From: Phaeoceros laevis
Taxonomy: Eukaryota > Anthocerotophyta > Anthocerotopsida > Notothyladales
Length of the DNA: 24,549 bases
Reading direction: 5' to 3'
Assembly (NCBI GenBank): GCA_049999765.1
Contig: JBNGIQ010009116.1
Location: 1-24,549, forward strand
Shown: positions 1 to 8,900 of the stretch, piece after piece
Position numbering within the stretch: the first letter of the stretch is position 1
How the letters are laid out: each line of letters starts with the position of its first letter
Notes under the pieces: generated by a model
Told to the model about the DNA's origin: nothing
Database searches by the model: none
Seen by the model: the letters and a program-made list of their open reading frames with translations, nothing else
Program-made: the position numbers and the translations under genes

Positions 1-1309
1 GAGTTGGTTACACTTCTGAAGAGCATCTGGTGGTGTCCTCAGATAAACTTTGACTTCTTGGAAGAGCTTATAAAGAACTTTCAATGTGTACATGATGCCT
101 TTGGGCCTGACGGACTCGGATGGATAATGTCCCTGACGTTTTAGTAATGTTCAGTTGCCTGACTGAGCACTAGGTGCTTGTCACAAAACCTGGTGGATTG
201 TGCTGTCTTTTGATGAATTCGAATGCCAGAGATGTCTACCTGTAGACAGTTCTTGGATTCCTGCGACCTCTTTCCTTACAGGTATCCTGTAGTTTGACCG
301 TATATAGAAGCACCGCAGTATCATCATTTTGTTGTTGGAAACATCAACTCCTGGAAGTTTACAGTAGTGAGCTCAGGTGCTTAAGTCGGGTAGTGCCTAA
401 CGTTCCTTGGTTGCAATGGCAAGGCAATACCAGCAGCTCCTAGCTGCTTGCCCGTGTCAAGCCTCAGCCGATCCACATCTGTAAGAACGACATGCGACGC
501 TCCAAAACCCCTTGCCACAAACATAATGATTAGTTATGTAGGACCTGCGAGCTCCATGGATCAGCACATGGCTGTCGGAGCCAACAGAAGCCCGATGGCA
601 TGCAATGCACTCCCACACTTAAGGGTTCACAGATAGCACCGTCTTCAGGAACACATTGTCTGGTGACTAGTCTAGACAGTAGTCCTAGTTTCAAGATAGC
701 TAATTTCTTGATCGTGTTCGTCGAACTCCGAGTTCACATTTCTGGGATGGAGCAGCATGCATATGATATCCAGATGATCATCTAAGAGCTAGAATGAAAT
801 ACCATTTTTCTCATCTAGCACGAGTTCAAGGGTGCTTCCTCCATGGATGCTTGCAGTGCCAGGTCGAAACTGGCAGGCCTCTACGGTGATCTCCTACACC
901 CAAGTTTTTGCGATCGGATCAAAGAGATTCAATGTGTTCAGTATCCTCTACAGCCTGCGAGGTTTGAACTCTCGTGGGCTCACGCATATGCTTAGCAAGC
1001 ACACGCCTTTTGCTTTTCTCTGATAGTTAACAGTATCAATAACAGTGAAGCCAGGCAGAGGACAGATCATGCCATGTCCCTGAGTCCAAGTTGTAAAACT
1101 ACAGCTCGCTTCTGGTCACCGGACTGGTTGTAATTTACTGCCCAAGTACTAGTAGAGTGTAGGGCCTTTTCAATAACATGTGTTTTTAATTGACCTATCG
1201 GTTTATTTCGTTCATTTGGCACTACAAGTAGTAGTACTAGTAGTGCGGTTATGGTGTAGGCCAACTTATTATTAATAGTAATAAGCCTATTTATTCTACC
1301 AATAGGTGA
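1..1309. other. No supported gene; unassigned left flank
   Basis: I see no recognisable gene here. Only short open frames are present. A minus-strand stretch at about 780-900 reads without stops over some 30 codons (it contains FRPGTASIHGG), but I could not match it to a family and stops surround it. The segment 1215-1285 is AT-rich and low in complexity, with repeated tagtag and attatta units. It could hold decayed transposon or gene sequence; nothing more can be supported. Confidence 0.4.
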
Positions 1310-2029
1310 GAGAACTACTGGAGGGAAGTGGCAAATGAGGACCGGTTGCTGAGATGTCTCACGCAAGCTGCTGAACAGTGGGAGCTGGATGAGTTAACAG
1401 CAAGGGAGCAGGAGTCTGCATTAGTTTCAGAGGGAAGGCCATGCCAGACAGCTTGTGTGGAGGAGACTGTAAGTGACACCAGCGCAGTTAGCTATGAGCC
1501 GGAGCAGTGCGTCATTCCGTCACTGGCAGAAGTGGCCACAAATGGGCGCATTAATACGAGTGAGATCACATGGGTTCCGCCCGAGAGAGGCGCAGTTGTG
1601 TTGGAGCTGTTCGAAGGCATCAGCACTGGGCTGGAGGCGTTGCTGAAGGCAGGTGTGACGGTCAAACGGTACTTGTACTGCGATCGGGACTGGAATGCTC
1701 AGATCGTTGCCAGAGAGAGAATACAACAACTGCGCGCCAGGTTTCCAGAGTTGCTGCCGGCGGCTGCCGTGACAGGATTTCAAGCGGCCATGCCAACTGA
1801 TGTTAGGCTTGTAGGCCGTGCACATCTGGATGCGCTAAGGATGGACGTCGATATCCTGATCGCAGGATGGGAGTGCCAAGGGATGTCTAATGCTGGCAAA
1901 GGTGAAGGATTGCAGGACAAGCACAGCTCATCATTCAAGGAGTTGATGCGAGTGTTAATGTTGATACAAAAACAGCGGAAGCCGTTGGCCAAGTATGTTA
2001 CTTGGCCAACGGCTTGGAACTGTGCTTGA
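1310..2029 (+). pseudogene. Truncated cytosine-5 DNA methyltransferase-like fragment
   Basis: The open frame runs from just after a stop at 1307 to the stop at 2027-2029. Numbering residues from the GTG at 1328, motif I (LELFEGISTG) lies at about 92-101, where S-adenosylmethionine would bind. A motif IV-like block (IAGWECQGMSNAG) lies at about 178-190. The likely nucleophile Cys183 is kept, but the usual Pro before it is Glu (ECQ rather than PCQ). The sequence stops matching soon after KQRKPLA, where motif VI (ENV) should follow, and runs into a 17-bp fold-back and an unrelated tail. The target-recognition half is absent. Related methylases are known in plant and algal genomes, some carried by retrotransposons; I see no reverse transcriptase or LTR here. 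The first ~85 residues are not recognised. I infer a non-functional remnant. Confidence 0.72.
1979..2015. repeat. Perfect 17-bp inverted repeat with 3-nt loop
   Basis: The left arm aagccgttggccaagta (1979-1995) is followed by tgt and then its exact reverse complement (1999-2015). It sits where homology to the methyltransferase ends. It could be a break repaired by fold-back synthesis, an assembly artefact, or a hairpin insertion. Confidence 0.9.
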
Positions 2030-2086
2030 TGGTGGCCAATCATGCCCGCATACGAGCAATATGCGGTCTCGAACCCGCGCGAGGCC

Positions 2087-2118
2087 ACATAGTGCATACT
2101 ACTGTGTATGCACTATGT
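2087..2118. repeat. Perfect 13-bp inverted repeat beside assembly gap
   Basis: acatagtgcatac (2087-2099) and its exact complement (2106-2118) flank a 6-nt loop. The motif gcactatg also reappears just right of the gap (2136-2144), so the gap probably sits in a small repeat or palindrome that did not assemble. Confidence 0.85.
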
Positions 2119-2125
2119 CACAGCG

Positions 2126-2135
2126 NNNNNNNNNN
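2126..2135. other. Assembly gap (10 N)
   Basis: Ten N characters, probably a placeholder for a gap of unknown size. Distances and reading frames should not be carried across it. Confidence 0.98.
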
Positions 2136-2317
2136 AGCACTATGACAAAAAAATAGATGCAGGTTCAGTGAACAAAATTGTCACCTGCTTGAGCTCTTCA
2201 CCTGACGGTAATGTGGCCATACACCTGGATGCCAGCCATCTACATGGTAGCACTATGTACTCTGATAATCCACACCAATCATGCCCACACGCGGCATAGT
2301 CTCTGGCTATCAGTGGA

Positions 2318-2833
2318 AGCCCTCAAATGGCGTCTGCCTATGTGCTCATGGCCAATGCTTACGCAGATGCAGGGAGCTGGACCGATGTAGACAGGATTTA
2401 AACACAGAGAAGGGCAGCAGGAGCTAACAAGAAACCTGCAGTGGCGACCATTGAGGTTAATAAGGAGGTACACAGATTTCTGGTGGGAGAAACGAGAAAG
2501 GATATTGTGCTTAAGGTAGAGAGCACAAATGCACGTGTGAAGCAGGAAGGAGGCCACGTACCTCACACAAAGTTGGTGTTGAAGCCACTGAGTCAGAAGG
2601 AAAAGGAAGATGTGCTCTGTGGGCATGCTGAGAAGCTAGCTCTTGCGTTTGGTCTGTTGAACACTCCGAGTGGGACACCTCTGTTGGTAACGAAGAATTT
2701 ACGCATGTGCAGTGACTGCCATAGCTCCACGGAAATCATGTCAAGACTTGAACAGAGAGACATTGTGGTGAGGGATGGGTACCGTGTGCATCGATTCGCA
2801 AACGGGCGTTGCAGTTGTAAGGGTCGGCCTTGA
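2318..2833 (+). pseudogene. C-terminal remnant of a DYW:KP-type PPR RNA-editing factor
   Basis: PPR-DYW proteins edit organelle transcripts; the DYW domain is the deaminase. The frame reads an E-motif (YVLMANAYADAGSW), then a stop codon TAA at 2399-2401, then TQRRAAGANKKPAVATIEV in the same frame and a complete deaminase-like tail to the stop at 2831-2833. The zinc-binding signature is visible as HAE (CGHAEKLALAFG) and a C-x-x-C (MCSDCH). The PG-box equivalent reads KPA and the protein ends in GRP instead of DYW. These are features reported for the DYW:KP class, which is linked to U-to-C editing in hornworts, lycophytes and ferns. No PPR repeats precede it: a stop (2297) and unrelated sequence lie upstream. 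With an internal stop and no repeats it is a relic. The class assignment is good; the non-functional status is inferred. Confidence 0.8.
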
Positions 2834-2867
2834 GAATACTGAAGATCTAGCCAGGTGTGTGTGCGAA

Positions 2868-2986
2868 GATTGTTGTCTTTCTCTTGGGTGTGAATGTGCT
2901 TGCTTAACTCTATCCCCTTCAAACTGAGATGGTTGTCATTCTCTTGGGGTGAATGTGCGTGCTCAACTCTATCCCTGTCAAACTGA
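2868..2986. repeat. Diverged tandem duplication, ~60-bp unit
   Basis: Unit 1 (2868-2927) and unit 2 (2928-2986) share almost all positions, both containing ctcttggg, gaatgtgc and ending in caaactga. They differ by a few substitutions and an indel. The pair lies just downstream of the DYW remnant and has no evident coding role. Confidence 0.85.
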
Positions 2987-3244
2987 GACATGGACAGGGA
3001 TCGCGGACACTGATCCACCACGTGTCAGCAAACATGACCAGAATGACGAATCTCCTCCTATACTGAAAAGAACGAGAGCTGTTTGGAAGTGAGAACAGGG
3101 CCATTTTCGAGTGGATACCCGGGGATATTTGAAGGACAGATTGAATGAGGGCAGGGGCCTGTTAGGGTGAAAGGAAATTCCTATCAAAATTTGGAGCCTG
3201 GCACAAGAATTGTTTGAGTTGATCGGTTTGTTCATTCATCACAG

Positions 3245-3632
3245 TCGGAGTGGATGGCACCTGAAGTTCGAGATGAACAGGCGACTGAGAAGTGTGATGT
3301 TTACAGCTTTGGGGTGGTTATGTGGGAGTTGGTAACTTTGCAGCATCCTTGGAATGGACCAAGTCCGCCGCAGGTTGGTGAAGCATGCATTATGACTGTT
3401 CCTTTTCTATTATCTGCACATAATGCTGCATTTGGGTGCCTTAATTGGTTTCCGTCATTGTGTGACGCCCTTTTATCACAGAATGTGTCGATGTACAGAC
3501 CCATGGCTGGTGCTGGTTTTAGGTGCTGTTGGTTTTCAGAGTAGACGGCTTCAAATTCCCAGCAACAGCTCACCGCAAGTTTATAGTGTAGTTATAGAAA
3601 CCCGGGGTGAGGCTTGTCAGTGTGGCACCTGA
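3245..3632 (+). pseudogene. Fragment of a CTR1/EDR1-type (Raf-like MAPKKK) kinase domain
   Basis: Two pieces match the kinase C-lobe of plant Raf-like MAPKKKs. Piece 1 (3245-3377) begins after a good acceptor (cacag at 3240-3244) and reads EWMAPEV, then [16 protein letters not shown] and PWNG, covering the APE motif and subdomain IX. A donor (G^GTGAAG) opens a 145-nt intron (3378-3522) ending in tttag. Piece 2 starts at 3523 and reads [13 protein letters not shown] then SPQVYSVVIE, as in this family. It then diverges (TRGEACQCGT) and stops at 3630-3632 before the RPSF segment. The ATP-binding lobe, catalytic loop and DFG are absent upstream. Because the intron is retained, the piece arose from DNA, not processed mRNA. 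Expression as part of a chimeric transcript cannot be excluded. Confidence 0.75.
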
Positions 3633-4231
3633 TCAAGTAGTCCCCACATTCATCCAGCAGTCACGGTTGAGATTCTTGGTCTGAGATTCTTGGTTTGCCC
3701 CGGCCGTTCCTCTGTCAGCTCAGACATGGGGGCATATTTTAGGGTGGACACAAGGTGTTCCGGCTTGAGCTCCAGTTGCACTAAAAGAATCGATCCCTTT
3801 GGAAACAAGTCTCCCATCCTTCCAGGTTACATCCGTTCTCGCTAGTATTCCCGAAGAATGCCACCTTGTGCAAGGAAGGTTCCATTATAAGTATGAAGGC
3901 CTTGTTGCTGGATTTTCCATGAGCCACGCGTCATTGTAATCACGTTAGATCTGTCCCTCATTCAGAACACACGAAGACTTCTGGGTGCTCATCCGTCGGT
4001 GTCGCACGCTGATTCATCTGACAATGTTCTATCCGACATATCACCAGCGTCTAAACCTCCAAGTGAGGTCAGGACAAAACATACGCTACAAGCGTACACT
4101 CCACTAGTTAGGGCCACTTCCTAATATAATACAGGTAAACCGCTGCGAACGTGGGCAAGGTCATGCATGTTGGTGCATGCAAAAATGAGACCTAGATATC
4201 AATGGTCTTCGTATAAGGCTTATACTATAAA
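3633..4231. other. Intergenic; no gene seen
   Basis: No convincing coding signal. A short duplication (tgagattcttggt twice) lies at about 3668-3695. A weak RPF-like codon run near 3700 might be the decayed end of the kinase remnant, but I cannot support it. Confidence 0.4.
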
Positions 4232-4281
4232 TCGCCCTACGGAGGGCAGGGCCCTTTCGCCCTACGGAGGGCAGGGCCCTG
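4232..4281. repeat. 25-bp GC-rich tandem repeat (two units)
   Basis: The 25-nt unit at 4232-4256 recurs at 4257-4281 with one change at the last base. Each unit contains gccct..agggc and agggccct, so it can also fold on itself. A related cctgcc..ggcaggg arrangement follows at 4386-4404. Confidence 0.9.
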
Positions 4282-4437
4282 CCTGCGGCCGTGGGAAAAG
4301 GAACGCGTCATTCGGGATCCTTTGTTGTTTGCTTTTGTTGCGGCCGGTGGCATTTGCCGTCGCTGCTACAGTAAGATGCAAAGACCCTGCCTTACCAGGC
4401 AGGGCCAAATAATAATAATAGGGGGACTCAAAGGTCA

Positions 4438-4457
4438 CCCCGTCGACCTCGACGGGG
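4438..4457. repeat. 9-bp inverted repeat in a cgtcga-rich segment
   Basis: ccccgtcga and tcgacgggg are separated by two bases. More cgtcga/tcgacg copies follow to about 4503, making a GC-rich, self-complementary tract. It is much richer in GC than its surroundings. Confidence 0.8.
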
Positions 4458-4553
4458 CACCCCGTCGAGGGCCTTCGACGTGGTTGCCCGTCGAGCCCGA
4501 CGGAGCACCATGCGAGGTACCCCGTATGGGAAGTACCCGTCCCGACACGTCCC

Positions 4554-4673
4554 TCACCCACATGGGTTCCTTGGGTCGGGAGAGCGCGCACTCTTCTTGT
4601 TCGTCCTGCGCTCCCACCACAATGTGGGATCCAAGAAATACTGCCTCCACAACAACTCTTGTCGTTCTCCTGC
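4554..4673 (-). pseudogene. Partial PDF motif of an OSB-type protein, minus strand
   Basis: On the minus strand this reads ELLWRQYFLDPTLWWERR, then NKKSARSPDPRNPCG and a stop. This matches the PDF motif (named for Pro-Asp-Phe) found at the C-terminal side of plant organellar ssDNA-binding OSB proteins. The PDF triplet has become PDP and the usual following block (GEALWL...PWV) is missing. A fuller copy lies at the right edge of the window on the plus strand (24335-24500). The frame extends upstream to 4913, but that part is not recognised. Confidence 0.6.
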
Positions 4674-4783
4674 ACTGCTATTGTCCGGTATGCGTAGCTT
4701 GGCTGCTAAGCCACTGCACGGCACAAATGTGCGGCTTGTGTAAATCCATTGCCTCGGAGGCACATTTAACCTCCCTTCCAGCT

Positions 4784-4861
4784 CCAGGGTGTGGGCCTGC
4801 CTCCCAGCTGCTGGCGTCCAAAACGGCTGATGTTGCATCCCTTTGGTGGTGCCAAATTGTA
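4784..4861 (+). repeat. Dispersed repeat, copy A
   Basis: This stretch resembles 23500-23576 in the same orientation. Shared blocks are tccagggtg, gggcctgcc, cagctg, tggcgtccaaaac and a ggtggtgc..attg end, roughly three quarters identical by eye. It may belong to an unrecognised interspersed element. Confidence 0.6.
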
Positions 4862-4913
4862 GGTGGAGCAAATTAAGAAAGTTCCACAGTTTGTAAATCC
4901 AACTGTTGGACAT

Positions 4914-5919
4914 TCCACGTCAGCTTGAGCAGCACATTACCTTGAACCAGCGGTAGTTCCGAACACGTCACTCCCGAGGGCTTCCTAATACATCGTGAGC
5001 AGGAATCCAACCTGTCAAACACCGTGCCTGCTTCTGTCTTTGCCATACGCATGAACCAACCAGCGGGATGCTCAGGCTGCTGGCAGGCGACTCCTTTGTT
5101 GCAGGACAGCAGAAACCTGACCTGGAAGTGAGAGAGGGAAATACATGACAAGTTAGAACTATGGAGCTAGCCGTCAGCTGCACTCGAACATGAATTCTCG
5201 CAACAATTTGGCATAAAGAGCAAGAGCTTATTGACCACATCTTTTTAAGACGAAGTGCTGGCAACAGTGTGTGCGTCTTCTTCTACCACTGGCACATCAT
5301 TTAGAACTCTCCCTTTCCCCTCGTGGTCCTTGATTCCTACTACATACAGTACTCTTCTTTCTTCCTCCCTTTTGCGCTGCGTTTTGAGACATTCTTTGTG
5401 CAGTATTGCGCTGACAAGGTCACGACGTGTGGACACCTACCTCACCAACTTGCAAACCACATGGTCGCCAGTGAGAGGCGGTGAAAGGGGCTGATGAGGT
5501 TAGTCTACTTACTGTACGGCATCCCGCCACTTGATGAGGTTGCAAGCCAGCAGCTCAACAAAGAAACTTCTGAGCACTTCCGAGTTGTGGCGTGACCTGC
5601 CTGCCAAGGAAGGGAACACCAAGCAAGTCGCCCAGCAAGTAGTAGGTACTCTACTGTAGCACATACAGTATAGTAAATGGATCCGTGACCAGCAAGCTTC
5701 CGCTCGCCATGGAAACGTCCAAACCTTGTCTTGAACTGGAGCTGGAGCCAACCAGCGCTTTCCCATCAAGATTGGTCCTGTTCGCCTTCTGCTGCCTGCA
5801 CTGCGTGCGTCGCTCGCTACTGGGCTACCTGTGAGCGGCACTTGTAATAGCGAGGCGGCGACAAGGTACTCGCTGGAGGCATGCTCAGCTGTTGATCGTG
5901 AATCTGGAGTCGTGAGGCC
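4914..5919. other. Region upstream of gene 1; presumed promoter and 5' leader
   Basis: No gene is supported. Minus-strand open frames at 4873-5264 and 5509-5937 show no recognisable domain. An A/T-rich tatagtaaat lies at 5669-5678, about 240 nt before the ATG of gene 1, and could be a TATA-like element, but such matches are frequent by chance. Confidence 0.3.
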
Positions 5920-8900
5920 ATGGGAAATTCCCATCACAAGTCAGGGCCTGCAGAGGTGAAGGCGAGTCATCACAAGTCAGGGCCAGCAGAGGTGAAGATG
6001 AGTGCAGATGAGATTGTGAAGCTGCTGCCAAGGCTCAGTCCAGGCCTCTCCCACACTTTGGTGGATCACCTGCCCCTGTTGAGAGACGAGGGCATTGTAG
6101 AGGTAGGCGCGACATCCACAATGGAGGCAGTTTTGAAGGAAGTACGTGAAGGCTTCACAGCGGAGTTGAAAGCACTACTAGGATCGGTTCAAGAAGAAGA
6201 AGGTTCCGATGGTGATGTCCTTTTGGAACAGCTCTCATTATGCTTGTTGGTTGCCTTGGCACCTTCCCTCCCCAACGCGTCCCACATCCACATTCATGGG
6301 TTTGGGTTTGATCCGAATGAGGATTTTTGGACTACGTACGGCGGCGAGCAAGCAGTGGCGGTGCTGTACTCCGCCTTGGTGTCTCAACACTGGAGCAGTG
6401 CTGTGCGAGTGCTCAGTGTTCTGCACGTTAAGACGTTTGGGAGCGACAGGGGGTGCGAACATTTGGCCCACCTGCTCAAGTCCGGCCATTGCAAACTCCA
6501 GAAACTCGAAATGCGGCAGACAGGCATGGGTGCAGGTGGGATGGGGCACATTGCCCGGGCTCTGCATACCAATCGCAGCCTCACAGAACTGGAAATTATT
6601 CGCATTGAGGTGGGGGATGGCGGAGTGGAGCAGCTGGCCACCATGCTCCGAACCAATTCCACCCTCCAGGACCTCACTTTGAGGGAGGTCGGGATGACTG
6701 AGCACGGACTCCGCCACCTCTGCGATGCTATGTCCACTCAACAATCGTTGCAAGCAACATCTTCTTCTGCGAGTGGGACCTTAGGGCCCGGCTTGAAGGC
6801 GCTAACCATAAGTGAAAACAAGATCGGAGGGGGAGGGGCAGCCCTGTTGGGTGCCATGCTGGCCAACAATCGCTGCCTTCGGAGTTTAAACGCAAGTAGC
6901 TGTTCCCTGGTGGAGGACGATATCAATGGGGAGGGACAGCTCGCCAAGGGTCTGCAGAGCAACAGCACCCTCGAGGAATTACACATTGCAAACAACCCAC
7001 AGCTGGGTAAGGTGGCTGTGGGGCTCCTCGTCCGCTGCATTGCCACGAACAACACCACTCTCAAGACATTGAAAATGGGTGGTGCTGAGATGCCAATGCC
7101 CGCAGCAGCGGAGCTGGCGCATATGATCGCCACCAACCACTCACTTGTGACACTTGGTTTGCAACAAGCATCATACTCCGCAAAAGAGTGGGCCACCGTC
7201 ATCCTCCCAGCACTTGGCCGCAACAGAACGCTCCAATCTATTGACCTGAGTCATTGCATGGGAGTGGGAGGGGAGCAGGTGCGGGCTGCTCTCTTGGACC
7301 TCCTCCGCATCAACACCACCATCGGTGAGATTTATCTAGACTGGACTCCGCTGCACAGGAGTGGCGAAGCGGGGGCCGTGGAGAGGGAGCTTGGCCGCAA
7401 CAAGGAGTTCAGGCACGCCCTCTCGGCTCTGCCTACAGCAAAGCCTAAGTCGTGCCGAATTGTTCTGTGTGGACACGCATACGCAGGTGAGTGTAATATA
7501 GCCAATGTGATGAAGGTACCAAATGTTCCTTGCAACTGACCAGTGCATTTTCGTTTGTTTCAATTTGTATCCATGGCTTGATGAACATGATTGCAACATC
7601 GTGCTTGCTGCAGGCAAAACCAGTCTTCTCCAGACCATGAAACTGCTGCAACAAGATGTGCAACCCTCGAGTTCCATTGACACATGTGAGGACCCGCTCT
7701 CATTCGGCCGGTCCTCCCACAACAACAACGAGGTAGACTTGGAGGATAAAGAGCTGAGCACACGAACGCGAGGCATAGACATTCATCTTTTCAAGGATGA
7801 GCCAGGCCTTCGCATCTCCGTTTGGGACTTGGCGGGCCACAGGGAGTTTCATGCCCTGCATGATTTTATGTTTCCAAGCGGAAACAATGCCGCCACTGTA
7901 TTTGTGCTAACTGTCAGCCCCATTGTGAGCCCCGCAGATGAGCTGAGAGCAGGTAAGGTCAAGACAATGCAGGAGTTGGAGGTGGAGTTGCAGTACTGGT
8001 TGCGATTCATGGCCTCTAATTCCAAGCCCAGTGCAGCTCTTCCTACCGCGGTGGTGGTCATCACCCACAAGGACACACTGCTTAGATTAGGCGTGCATGT
8101 GGAGTCATGGATGCGAAGTGCTCAAGATGTTATCGACCACTTGGCGGCCAAGTTCAGTGGCCGGGTCCAAGTACAATCACAGTCCTTCATGGTGAATGCT
8201 CTAGCTAGTCAGGATGTTGAGCTCAACAGATGGGTAAGCGAGGTGGAGAAGTCATTGAGAAGCACCCTTGATGGTCTCCAAGAAGAGCCTGCTATATGCA
8301 CCCAGGTCTTGGAAGCTCTGCACGATTTTTCGCAAACCAGTTCCAACAGTCCCATCATCTCCAGAGCTGAGTTTGGAAACATATGTAGGTCTCTTGTTCC
8401 TCATATGAGTGCTTTGAGTCAAGGAGAGGCAGGAGATCCTACTCAGTCAACAACCTCAATTGCAATTTCAGGAGATCCTACTCAGTCAACAACCTCAATT
8501 GCAATTTCAGAGAGAGTGTGCACAGCAATAGCTGCATACTTGCACGATGCAGGGGAGGTCATACATCATGAAAAGCTGGGCATTATCGTTTCCAACCCGA
8601 GATGGTTTTGCCAAGGAGTGCTTGGTCAACTCATCGACCTTTTCCCTTCCTCTCACGGCCTAAGGGTAGAGAGACCCAAAAATGGGTTGCTGAGCAGGGC
8701 TCATCTTTCCAGCTTACTACAGGAGGCGGTGAAAAGTGTGCCAGGCCTGGATCCGGCCGTTGTGACTTTGGACCAGCTCATCCAGCTCATGCTTCTGTTG
8801 GACTTATGCTATGAGCAAACACCTGGTGATCCCAACACAGCTTACTTTCTGCCTGCCATATTTCATGATGAGGGGAACAAAGCTGCAGATGGCAAGCAAC

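Noticed and set aside
2060-2090. tRNA or tRNA-derived SINE on the minus strand (ggttcgagacc resembles a B box)
   Set aside because: The T-stem does not pair properly and no A box or acceptor stem is found.
2399-2401. The TAA in the DYW:KP remnant as a site restored by RNA editing
   Set aside because: Known U-to-C editing acts on organelle transcripts. This is nuclear-type DNA with other signs of decay.
4232-4503. CRISPR-like or structured repeat array
   Set aside because: Only two 25-bp units without spacers, in a eukaryotic context. The GC-rich inverted pieces are better called simple repeats.
6238-7223. Long minus-strand open frames opposite gene 1
   Set aside because: They are antisense shadows of the LRR coding region with no domain of their own.
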